Positions 36,164 through 44,013 of a DNA stretch of 46,497 nt are shown here, one piece after another. Made by a program: the position numbers and the translations under genes. Below the pieces are notes generated by a model that worked only from the letters and a program-made list of their open reading frames with translations, was not told where the DNA came from and did no database searches. Source of the stretch: an uncultured Pelagibacteraceae bacterium (GTDB lineage: Bacteria; Pseudomonadota; Alphaproteobacteria; Pelagibacterales; Pelagibacteraceae); assembly GCA_902632935.1 (NCBI GenBank), contig CACPEJ010000006.1:1-46497 (forward strand). Direction: 5' to 3'. Numbering within the stretch: position 1 is the first letter of the stretch; each line of letters opens with the position of its first letter.

Positions 36164-37075
36164 TTGAAAAAAATATTAATAATTTCAGGTGGAATTTCGA
36201 AAGAAAGAGCAATCAGCCTTGATACTGGAAAACAAGTAGCTAAGGAATTAAAAAAAAATAATTATTTTGTAAAAATAGCAGAGCCAAATTTTCAGTTATT
36301 TGATGTTATTAAAAAATTTAAACCAAACAAAATTTTCAATGCGTTGCATGGTCAGTTTGGTGAGGATGGTTATATACAAACAATATTAGAGAGTTTTAAA
36401 ATTCCTTATACTCATTCAGGTGTAATTTCATCATCAATAGCAATGGATAAAGTGTTATCAAAAAAGATTTTCATAAAGAATAAAATATTGACCCCAAAAT
36501 TCTTGACCTTTTCTTTCAGCAAAGATGAAAAAAATATTGTTAGTACAATTGAAAAAAAACTTAAATTTCCAGTTGTGATAAAACCAATCAATGAGGGTTC
36601 AAGTGTAAATGTATTTATATGTACAAAAAAAGATATTAAAAAAAAATTGAAGTATTTAGAAGATTATAAAAAAATAATTATTGAAGAATTTATCCCTGGT
36701 AGAGAGATACAGGCTGCAATGATTGGTTCTAAGAAACTTGGTGCAATTGAATTAAAACCAAAAAGAAAATTTTATGATTATCAAGCAAAATATAATCCAA
36801 AAGCAAAAACGGAACACATTATACCCGTGGATTTACCAAAAAAAAAATATGAACAAATAATGAGAATTTCTTCAAAAGCACATAATTTAGTTGGTTGTCG
36901 AGGAGTTACCCGTTCAGATTTTAAATATTACAGGGGTAAGTTTTATCTTTTAGAAATTAATACTCAGCCAGGAATGACAAAACTTTCTTTAGTTCCTGAG
37001 ATTGCTGCATTTCGTGGTATAAGTTTTATTAAACTTATTGAATTAATTTTAAAAGATGCTTCAACAAATAAATAA
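36164..37075 (+). CDS. ddl: D-alanine-D-alanine ligase
   Basis: 303 residues from a TTG start at 36164, 1 nt after the murB stop; product begins MKKILIISGGISKERAISL. Makes the D-Ala-D-Ala dipeptide used by MurF. ATP-grasp features: ALHGQFGEDGYIQTILE, YTHSGVISSSIAMDK, FPVVIKPINEGSSVNV, EEFIPGREIQAAMIG, GCRGVTRSDFKYY, LLEINTQPGMTKLSLVPE. Complete. It overlaps ftsQ by 20 bp. Confidence 0.95.
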   Translation: MKKILIISGGISKERAISLDTGKQVAKELKKNNYFVKIAEPNFQLFDVIKKFKPNKIFNALHGQFGEDGYIQTILESFKIPYTHSGVISSSIAMDKVLSKKIFIKNKILTPKFLTFSFSKDEKNIVSTIEKKLKFPVVIKPINEGSSVNVFICTKKDIKKKLKYLEDYKKIIIEEFIPGREIQAAMIGSKKLGAIELKPKRKFYDYQAKYNPKAKTEHIIPVDLPKKKYEQIMRISSKAHNLVGCRGVTRSDFKYYRGKFYLLEINTQPGMTKLSLVPEIAAFRGISFIKLIELILKDASTNK

Positions 37076-37724
37076 GAAAATTATTTTTTACATTTCTTTG
37101 GTAATCATCCTAGGTACTTTCAATAACAAAAATTTGAAAAATTTTGATCTTCCTAAAATTAATATGGTCAATATTGAGGGAATAGAATTTAATGATAATG
37201 AATATTTGAAAATAATGAATTTGATAAAATTAAATAATTTATTATCTATTCAAAAATCCCAGATAAAAGAAATATTAAATTCTAATAATTTGATTGAAGA
37301 ATATGAAGTATTTAAAAAATATCCATCATCTCTTGAAATCAAAATTGAAAAAACAAATTTTTTAGCATCTACTAATATAAATGGAAAAAATTATTTAGTT
37401 GGATCCAATGGGAAATTCATTAATACCAAAGACTATTCTCGAAATTTACCTTTTATTTTTGGAAATTTTGAAACAGAAAAATTTTTAGAATTTAAAAATA
37501 TTATTCTTCAAACTGATTTTAAATATAATAACATAAAAAATTTTTACTACTTTCCCTCGGGGAGATGGGATATTGAAATGATCTCAGGAGTTTTAATTAA
37601 ATTACCAATCATAGGAATAAAAGAGTCATTAAATTTATCAATTGATTTACTTGAAGATATAGAATTTAGTAATATAAAAATTTTGGATATACGTCAAAAA
37701 AATCAAATTGTTATAAATGATTAG
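37056..37724 (+). CDS. ftsQ: Cell division protein FtsQ (short)
   Basis: 222 residues, shorter than the usual 270-300. Very short cytoplasmic N-terminus (MLQQINKK), a membrane helix at about residues 9-22 (IIFYISLVIILGTF), then a POTRA-like domain (NMVNIEGIEFNDNEYLKIMNL to LEIKIEKTNFLASTN) and the FtsQ beta domain (YLVGSNGKFINT, FPSGRWDIEMISGVLIKLP). FtsQ, with FtsB and FtsL, connects early and late divisome parts. Call supported by topology and place between ddl and the ftsA-like gene. Overlaps both neighbours. Confidence 0.88.
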   Translation: MLQQINKKIIFYISLVIILGTFNNKNLKNFDLPKINMVNIEGIEFNDNEYLKIMNLIKLNNLLSIQKSQIKEILNSNNLIEEYEVFKKYPSSLEIKIEKTNFLASTNINGKNYLVGSNGKFINTKDYSRNLPFIFGNFETEKFLEFKNIILQTDFKYNNIKNFYYFPSGRWDIEMISGVLIKLPIIGIKESLNLSIDLLEDIEFSNIKILDIRQKNQIVIND

Positions 37725-38421
37725 AGAAGCAGACCTTCAAACTTATCTTTATCTAAATAATACTCAATATATAATTTATGTTACCGACAATAAAACAAAA
37801 GAGAAAATTTATTCTGAAAAATTAAAAATAGAGGAAAATTCTACAGAGTTTAAATTTAGAAAAATGGATGAATTTTTAGACTCTAACATATTAAAAATTG
37901 AAAAAAAATTGGATAGTTTTATTAAAGATATATACGTTATTTTGGATAGTAAGGAATTTCACTCAATAAAATTGTCAATCAAAAAAGATAATAATGGAAA
38001 TCTTATAAACTCAGAGGCTTTAATTCATCCATTAAATGATTTAAAAAATTTATGTCAATCGAACTTACAAAATAAAAAAATTATACATTTTCTTATAGAA
38101 AAATACTTGATCGACAATAAATTTTACACAACTTTGCCAGAAAATGTTAATTGTAATATTTTTTCTTTAGATACAGAATTTATTTGTCTTTCAAAAAATT
38201 TAATTGAAAATATAGAAAAGATTTTAAAAAAATATCATATTTCGTTAAATCAAATTTTAAGTGCTAGTTATTTAGAAAAATTTAAAGATAATTCTGATAA
38301 TAATATTTTTACAACAGCTAGTAGAATTATTTCAGGCCATAATAGCAATGAGGTTTTGCTGATTGGCAAAATTAACAAAAAACAGGGTTTTTTTGAGAGA
38401 TTCTTTAATTTTTTTAATTAA
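37717..38421 (+). CDS. ftsA: FtsA-like protein lacking actin-fold domain 2
   Basis: 234 residues; FtsA is normally about 400-440. Eye alignment with E. coli FtsA: residues 10-60 match subdomain 1A but lack the phosphate loop (GLEIGT region); about 66-165 match subdomain 1C, with KIIHFLIEKYLIDN facing RVLHVIPQEYAIDY; NLIENIEKILKKYHISLNQI (161-180) matches the following helix; NNIFTTASRIISG (195-207) matches the last 1A helix (PYYSTAVGLLHYG). The end GFFERFFNFFN (224-234) is an amphipathic helix like the FtsA membrane anchor. The ATP-binding and FtsZ-binding subdomains 2A/2B (about 175 residues) are absent. Only 63 bp precede lpxC, so they are not lost to a frameshift. It overlaps ftsQ by 8 bp. 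Confidence 0.68.
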   Translation: MIREADLQTYLYLNNTQYIIYVTDNKTKEKIYSEKLKIEENSTEFKFRKMDEFLDSNILKIEKKLDSFIKDIYVILDSKEFHSIKLSIKKDNNGNLINSEALIHPLNDLKNLCQSNLQNKKIIHFLIEKYLIDNKFYTTLPENVNCNIFSLDTEFICLSKNLIENIEKILKKYHISLNQILSASYLEKFKDNSDNNIFTTASRIISGHNSNEVLLIGKINKKQGFFERFFNFFN

Positions 38422-38484
38422 TTAGTAGTTTATCGTAATATTTGTTGTTTTCAGTTTTTTTCTTAAAACATTAAAAGTTCAGTT

Positions 38485-39405
38485 GTGTCATTGCTAAGTC
38501 AAAAAACTTTAAAAAAAACAGCAACTTTTAGCGGGGTTGGACTTCACAACGGTAAATTAGCAAACGTATCAATTAAGCCCTCTGGACCAAATACGGGAAT
38601 TGTTTTTAAAAGAGTAGATTTAAAATCAAACAATTATGTTTACCCAAGCTTTACTAACGTAACTAATACATTATTAAATACAACTATATCTAACGAGCAC
38701 GGAGTAAAAGTATCAACCATTGAACATTTAATGGGTGCATTATTTGGATTAGGCATTGATAATGCACTAGTAGAAATAAACAACGAAGAGGTGCCAATCT
38801 TAGACGGTTCAGCAAAAGAATTCATAGAAATTTTAAAAAGTTGTGGATTAGAAAAAAGCGAGGTGCCTATTAAGATAATCAAGATACAAAAAAAAATAGC
38901 ATATCTTCACGGAGACAAATTTATTTCCATAGAGCCATCTAAGTTAAGTTTAGATATTAATTTTAAGTTGAAATTTGAGGATTGTTTGATTGGAAATCAA
39001 GAAAATAAAGTAAACGTTTATGAAGATGATTTGGTTGACATTTTTAATTCAAGAACGTTTTGTTTATTTGATGATGTAGAAAAAATAAAAGAAAAAGGTC
39101 TTGCTAAAGGTGGGAGTTTAGATAATGCAATCGTTGTTAAGGGTAATGAAATTTTAAATTCTGAAAAGCTTAGAAATCCTAAAGAATTTGTTAATCACAA
39201 AATACTTGATTGTATTGGGGATCTTTTTACCAGTGGATATAGAATAATTGGAAGTGTGAATTGTTCTCAAGGTGGTCATTTCCTCACAAATCAATTGTTA
39301 AAAAAAGTGTTTAAAAATAAAGAAAACTTTTCAATAATTGAGATTAAAGAAAGAAATCTTCCTCATACGATTTTAAATAAAACCTTATTGAGATCAATTG
39401 CTTAA
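38485..39405 (+). CDS. lpxC: UDP-3-O-acyl-GlcNAc deacetylase LpxC
   Basis: 306 residues from a GTG at 38485 (product MSLLSQKTLKKTATFSGVGL). Zinc amidase for the committed step of lipid A synthesis. Ligands and catalytic residues: H81 in VSTIEHLMGALFGLGIDNA, NHKILDCIGDLF (His and Asp), and GGHFLTNQLL near the end (catalytic His). Also VEINNEEVPILDGSAKEF and FNSRTFCLFDDVE. Its presence implies a lipid A-bearing outer membrane. Gap of 63 bp from the ftsA-like gene; place after the fts genes is typical. Confidence 0.95.
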   Translation: MSLLSQKTLKKTATFSGVGLHNGKLANVSIKPSGPNTGIVFKRVDLKSNNYVYPSFTNVTNTLLNTTISNEHGVKVSTIEHLMGALFGLGIDNALVEINNEEVPILDGSAKEFIEILKSCGLEKSEVPIKIIKIQKKIAYLHGDKFISIEPSKLSLDINFKLKFEDCLIGNQENKVNVYEDDLVDIFNSRTFCLFDDVEKIKEKGLAKGGSLDNAIVVKGNEILNSEKLRNPKEFVNHKILDCIGDLFTSGYRIIGSVNCSQGGHFLTNQLLKKVFKNKENFSIIEIKERNLPHTILNKTLLRSIA

Positions 39406-39418
39406 CATATATTGATCT

Positions 39419-39446
39419 TTGAAATTTTTAGCTAAGTCTGTATAAA
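39419..39446 (+). promoter_or_regulatory. Candidate promoter for bamD-ligA
   Basis: TTGAAA (39419-39424), 16-nt spacer, TATAAA (39441-39446). The expected start is at or next to the bamD ATG (39453), so the message would be leaderless or almost so. Confidence 0.45.
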
Positions 39447-39452
39447 ATAACT

Positions 39453-40301
39453 ATGTTCAAATTAAAGATTTTAGTTTGTTTTATAATTTTTGTCTTATTT
39501 GGTTCTTGTTCAAAAGAAGTCTCAAAAAAAACTTTTATAAAAGAAAAAAGTTTGGAATTACAAGTAGAGGAAGCTTATAGAGAGGGCATGGAGGCTTTAA
39601 ATGATGGTGATGTCTTGTTTGCCGCAAAAAAATTTAATGAGGCAGAAATATTATTCCCACAAGCTGACTCAGCGCCTCAATCAGCTATAATGGCTGCATA
39701 TTCTTATTATACACAAGATTATTATGGCGACGCAATAGCTGAACTGAAAAGATTTCTTAAAGTATATCCCTCTCATAAAAATTTAGAGTATGTATATTAT
39801 TTGTTAGCAATTTGTTATTATGAGCAAATCGTTGATGAGAAAAAAGATTTACAATCAATTATAAATGCTAAAGAAAATTTTAATATAATTATAAGAAATT
39901 ATCCTAATACAGAATATGCAATTGATGCAGAATTTAAAATAGATTTGATTAATGATATTCTTGCAGCTAAGGAGATGTATTTGGGAAGATATTATTTTGA
40001 TAGAAAAAAATGGATTCCAGCAATCAATAGATTTAGAGAAATAATAGATAATTATGACACGACAATTTATGCGGAAGAGGCCCTACATAGGTTAGTAGAA
40101 GTACATTACACAATTGGTTTAATTGAAGAAGCTGAAAAATATGCCCAATTATTGGGATATAATTATCGATCTTCAAAATGGTATGAAAACTCATATAGTT
40201 TGTTTGATAAAACCTATGAAAAAAGAAAAAAAAAGAGATTTAAAACGTATAAAAAAAAAGGCGGAGGTCTCATAAAAAAATTTAAAACCCTTTTAGAATG
40301 A
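39453..40301 (+). CDS. bamD: Outer membrane assembly lipoprotein BamD
   Basis: 282 residues. Lipoprotein signal with Cys19 (FVLFGSC-SKE). Followed by TPR-like helical repeats: LQVEEAYREGMEALNDGDVL, AAKKFNEAEILFPQADSA, DAIAELKRFLKVYPSHKN, YYLLAICYYEQI, YFDRKKWIPAINRFREIIDNY, EEALHRLVEVHYTIGL. BamD is the essential partner of BamA in outer-membrane beta-barrel insertion. The C-terminus is strongly basic (KKRFKTYKKKGG). One nt separates it from ligA. Confidence 0.93.
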   Translation: MFKLKILVCFIIFVLFGSCSKEVSKKTFIKEKSLELQVEEAYREGMEALNDGDVLFAAKKFNEAEILFPQADSAPQSAIMAAYSYYTQDYYGDAIAELKRFLKVYPSHKNLEYVYYLLAICYYEQIVDEKKDLQSIINAKENFNIIIRNYPNTEYAIDAEFKIDLINDILAAKEMYLGRYYFDRKKWIPAINRFREIIDNYDTTIYAEEALHRLVEVHYTIGLIEEAEKYAQLLGYNYRSSKWYENSYSLFDKTYEKRKKKRFKTYKKKGGGLIKKFKTLLE

Positions 40302-40302
40302 G

Positions 40303-42333
40303 ATGGATAAAAATAAGATTAAAAAAGAGTATAATCAAAAAATTCAAAACTTAGTAAAACTAAATAAACATTATTACGATCTAAGTAAACCCTTAGTAAA
40401 TGATTATGAGTATGATCAAATTAAAGCAGAAATTTTATCTTTAGAAAAGCAGTTTAATTTTTTAAAAAGTGAAAATTCACCTTCTAAAGTAGTAGGTTTT
40501 AAACCTTCTAGAACATTTAAAAAAGTTTTTCATAGAGTCCCTATGCTTTCACTCTCCAATGCATTTGATGAGGAAGACTTGGTAAATTTTGAAAAAAAAA
40601 TCAATAATTTTTTAGATCAAAATAGTTCTAATGAATTAGAGTATAGTGCAGAACCTAAAATTGATGGTATTTCAGCTTCATTAATTTATAAAAAGGGAAA
40701 ATTTATTATGGGACTTTCCAGGGGCGATGGAAAAGAAGGGGAAGATATTACACAGAATTTAATGACAATTAATGATATTCCTAAAAATATTTTAGCTGAA
40801 AATTTTCCTGCTGAAATAGATATTCGGGGTGAAGTATTTATTCAAAATAAAGATTTTGAAAGTCTTAAAGACAAGTTTGCCAACCCAAGAAATGCTGCAT
40901 CTGGATCATTACGACAAAAAAATCCTCAAGATACAAAGAAAATTCCTTTAAAGTTTATTGCTTATACATTCGGGTATGTAAATAATATGAAAATAAAAAA
41001 TCAAAGCAACTACTTACAACAATTAAGTGAGTGGGGTTTTAAAACAAACCCATTTAACAAAAATATTAAAGGTATCAAAAATTTAATGAAAAATTACCAT
41101 GAAATTGAAAAAAAAAGGAATGAGATTGATTTTGACATTGATGGTATCGTTTACAAAATAAATAGTTTTGATTTACAGAAACGTTTAGGCAACGTTGCAA
41201 ATTCACCTCGTTGGGCTATTGCGCATAAATTTTCTGCTAACAAAGGCATTTCAAAGATCTTAAATATTGAGATTCAAGTTGGTAGGACAGGGGCATTGAC
41301 GCCTGTTGCAAAAATAAAACCAATTAATATTGGTGGTGTAGTTGTATCAAATGCAACACTTCATAATGAAGATGAAATCATTAGGAAAGATATAAGAATA
41401 GGGGACACAATAGTTGTTGAGAGAGCAGGAGATGTTATTCCACATATAATTGAGGTAGATTTAAAAAAAAGAAAAAAAAACCTAAAAAAATATATTTTTC
41501 CAATCAAGTGTCCATCTTGTGGAGCTAAAACAATTAAAGAATACAATTCCATTACAAAAAAAAATGATGCAGTAAGAAGATGCTCAAGTGAGGGATATGA
41601 ATGTGATAAAATGACAATAGAAAAAATTAAGCACTTTGTATCAAAAGAAGCATTTAATATTGATGGTTTTGGAAAAAAAATTGTAGAAAATTTTTGGAAA
41701 TTAAAAATGGTTAGATTACCACAAGATATTTTTGTTTTGAATTATGAAAAGATAAAAACAATGGATGGATGGGGGCAACAATCTGTCGCTAATTTAAAAT
41801 ATGCAATTGAAGAAAAGAAAAATATTTCTTTTGAAAAATTTATATACGCTCTTGGAATAAGACATATTGGTTTTGAAAATGCTAAATTAATTGCAAAAAC
41901 ACTCAAAAGTCCTGAAAATTTCATAAATCTTTCTAAAGAAAATAAAATTGATGATTTATTAAATATTGATGGGATTGGCGAAACTCAAATAACTTCTTTG
42001 AAAAAATTTTTTTTGAACAAGACCAATTTAAATGTAATTCAAGATCTTCAAAAAATTTTAAAAATCCAGAAAACAATAGAATCTAAAAAAGATGGTGTAT
42101 TAAATGATAAGATATTTATGTTTACAGGAAAATTAACAGGCATGAGTAGAGCAGAAGCTAAGTCTTTAATAGAAAAAAATTCAGGAACAATAATTAGCAA
42201 TGTTTCAAAGAAACTTGATTATCTGATAATTGGAGAGAAACCCACTAAACGGAAAGTTGAAGCTGCAAAAGAGTTAAAGATTAAAATTATAGATCAATCA
42301 GAATTACATAAATTATTGAATAAAAGTAACTAA
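40303..42333 (+). CDS. ligA: NAD-dependent DNA ligase LigA
   Basis: 676 residues, full length. Seals nicks in replication and repair with NAD. Order of domains: Ia (YYDLSKPLVNDYEYDQ), adenylation domain with K119 in EPKIDGIS, ANPRNAASGSLRQKNP, DIDGIVYKIN, SPRWAIAHKF; OB fold GRTGALTPVAKIKPI; a zinc finger with CPSCG and RRCSSEGYECDK; helix-hairpin-helix repeats; and a C-terminal BRCT domain (FTGKLTGMSRAEAKSLIEK). It follows bamD closely and converges with pepP with a 21-bp overlap. Confidence 0.96.
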   Translation: MDKNKIKKEYNQKIQNLVKLNKHYYDLSKPLVNDYEYDQIKAEILSLEKQFNFLKSENSPSKVVGFKPSRTFKKVFHRVPMLSLSNAFDEEDLVNFEKKINNFLDQNSSNELEYSAEPKIDGISASLIYKKGKFIMGLSRGDGKEGEDITQNLMTINDIPKNILAENFPAEIDIRGEVFIQNKDFESLKDKFANPRNAASGSLRQKNPQDTKKIPLKFIAYTFGYVNNMKIKNQSNYLQQLSEWGFKTNPFNKNIKGIKNLMKNYHEIEKKRNEIDFDIDGIVYKINSFDLQKRLGNVANSPRWAIAHKFSANKGISKILNIEIQVGRTGALTPVAKIKPINIGGVVVSNATLHNEDEIIRKDIRIGDTIVVERAGDVIPHIIEVDLKKRKKNLKKYIFPIKCPSCGAKTIKEYNSITKKNDAVRRCSSEGYECDKMTIEKIKHFVSKEAFNIDGFGKKIVENFWKLKMVRLPQDIFVLNYEKIKTMDGWGQQSVANLKYAIEEKKNISFEKFIYALGIRHIGFENAKLIAKTLKSPENFINLSKENKIDDLLNIDGIGETQITSLKKFFLNKTNLNVIQDLQKILKIQKTIESKKDGVLNDKIFMFTGKLTGMSRAEAKSLIEKNSGTIISNVSKKLDYLIIGEKPTKRKVEAAKELKIKIIDQSELHKLLNKSN

Positions 42334-44013
42334 CCATTTTTTTTCACTTGAGTTTAAATATTTGTGAAGTTTTGTGTAAATATCTAAATTATATTTCCAA
42401 AGGTAATCTTTTTCATCATTTGTTAATAAATCTAAATTAATCAAATCTTTATCAATTGGAGCAAGTGTTAAATTTTCAAAGTACAACTTATTTTTATTTT
42501 TTTTAACATAAATCAAATTTTCTATACGTATTCCAAATTTATCTTTTTTATAATATCCTGGTTCATTACTTAAAATCATTCCCTCAAGTAACTTTATCTT
42601 ATTAAATTTAGAGATGCCTTGGGGGCCTTCATGTACATTTGAAAAAAAACCTACACCGTGTCCAGTTCCATGTTGGTAATCTAAGTTGATCTCTTTCAAA
42701 AATTTTCTTGCTCTCGAATCAATAAGATTACCTGAGGAATATTTATTTAAATTGGTTTTTACAACTGCAATATGACCTTTTAATACTCTTGTGAAAATAT
42801 TTTTTATATTATTTTTAGGTTTTGAGAAACAAATTGTTCTAGTTACATCTGTAGTACCGTATTTATATTGCCCTCCAGAATCACATAAAAAAATATCTTT
42901 TTTTTTTATTTTTTTTGTGTTTATTTTTGTTGCTCTATAATGAACAATAGCGCCATTTCCTCCGGCACCAGCAATAGTATTAAAACTTGGATATAAATAA
43001 CTTTTATTTCTTTTTCTAAAATTCTCCAATTTATTTTGTGCATCAAACTCAGTAATTTTTTTTTTGTTTATATTTTTAATCCAATAGATAAATTTTGTTA
43101 ATGCAACACCATCAAAAATATGAGCATTTAACATATTATTTATCTCTGTTTTGTTTTTTAATGATTTGAGTAAATAAATTGGATCTACAATACTTAAAAT
43201 TTTGAATTTTTTTTTTAGAATATTTTCAAAAAAAATTGAGCAAGTATTTTTATCAATTATAATTTTTTTACCTTTAAGATGTGAAATGAATTTATTGAAA
43301 TTCTTTGGCTCAATTACTTGATCAGATTTTATTTTTTTTTCATTAATTAATTTTGAAACTTTATCCTTAGATGAAATCAAATAAAAACTTTTTTTATTGT
43401 TTATGATTAATTGGCAGTTAGGAATGGGGCTATTTGGATTGTCATGTCCTCTTATATTAAGAAGCCATGCAACATTTTCAGGTGCTGTGATAAATAAATA
43501 ATCTGATTTATTTTTGTTTAAGTATTTCCTTATTTTAGTTATTTTTTTTTTATAATTTTCTCCAACTACTTTATTTTTGAGAGAAAAAAAAGGTTTGTTT
43601 AATTGAACTTTAGGTTGATGAATTTGATCAATTAAATTTGACTCAATACTTTTTACTTTATTATTCTTATAAAAAAACTTATTAATTTGTATAGATGTAA
43701 ATAACTTTGGGTCAAAACCTATTGACAAATTTTTGAACAAATCACAATTAATAATTTTATGGAAATCTATAATTTTAAAGTTTTTACCAGACTCTTTTTT
43801 TGCTTGTATAGTGTATCTCCCATCAACAAATAAATAGTTTTTCTTTTTAAGGATGATTGAATAGCCGGCAGAGCCAGAAAAGTTTGAGATAGTTTTAAGC
43901 CTATCATTTGCAGCGTATTCTGAAAAAAATTCGTCATTTTTAGGAATAATATATCCATCTATATTGTATTTCTTAAATTTATTAATCAGTGTGTTTATTC
44001 GATTATTAATCAT
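42313..44013 (-). CDS. pepP: Xaa-Pro aminopeptidase (M24B)
   Basis: 566 residues, in the long form of aminopeptidase P with two N-terminal creatinase-like domains (start YIIPKNDEFFSEYAAN). The C-terminal pita-bread domain has the five metal ligands: Asp in FLCDSGGQYKYGTTDVTRT (two), His in QHGTGHGVGFFSNVHEGP, Glu in LSNEPGYYKKDKFG and Glu in IRIENLIYV. Releases N-terminal residues before proline, aiding peptide catabolism. Leftward, overlapping the end of uvrD by 4 bp. The 3' end lies inside ligA on the opposite strand. Confidence 0.94.
   Translation of the reverse strand: MINNRINTLINKFKKYNIDGYIIPKNDEFFSEYAANDRLKTISNFSGSAGYSIILKKKNYLFVDGRYTIQAKKESGKNFKIIDFHKIINCDLFKNLSIGFDPKLFTSIQINKFFYKNNKVKSIESNLIDQIHQPKVQLNKPFFSLKNKVVGENYKKKITKIRKYLNKNKSDYLFITAPENVAWLLNIRGHDNPNSPIPNCQLIINNKKSFYLISSKDKVSKLINEKKIKSDQVIEPKNFNKFISHLKGKKIIIDKNTCSIFFENILKKKFKILSIVDPIYLLKSLKNKTEINNMLNAHIFDGVALTKFIYWIKNINKKKITEFDAQNKLENFRKRNKSYLYPSFNTIAGAGGNGAIVHYRATKINTKKIKKKDIFLCDSGGQYKYGTTDVTRTICFSKPKNNIKNIFTRVLKGHIAVVKTNLNKYSSGNLIDSRARKFLKEINLDYQHGTGHGVGFFSNVHEGPQGISKFNKIKLLEGMILSNEPGYYKKDKFGIRIENLIYVKKNKNKLYFENLTLAPIDKDLINLDLLTNDEKDYLWKYNLDIYTKLHKYLNSSEKKWLVTFIQ

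Noticed and set aside
37717..38484. Frameshifted or interrupted full-length ftsA
   Set aside because: Only 63 bp separate the stop from lpxC, and the frame already ends with an FtsA-like last helix and amphipathic tail, so the missing half is not present in another frame.
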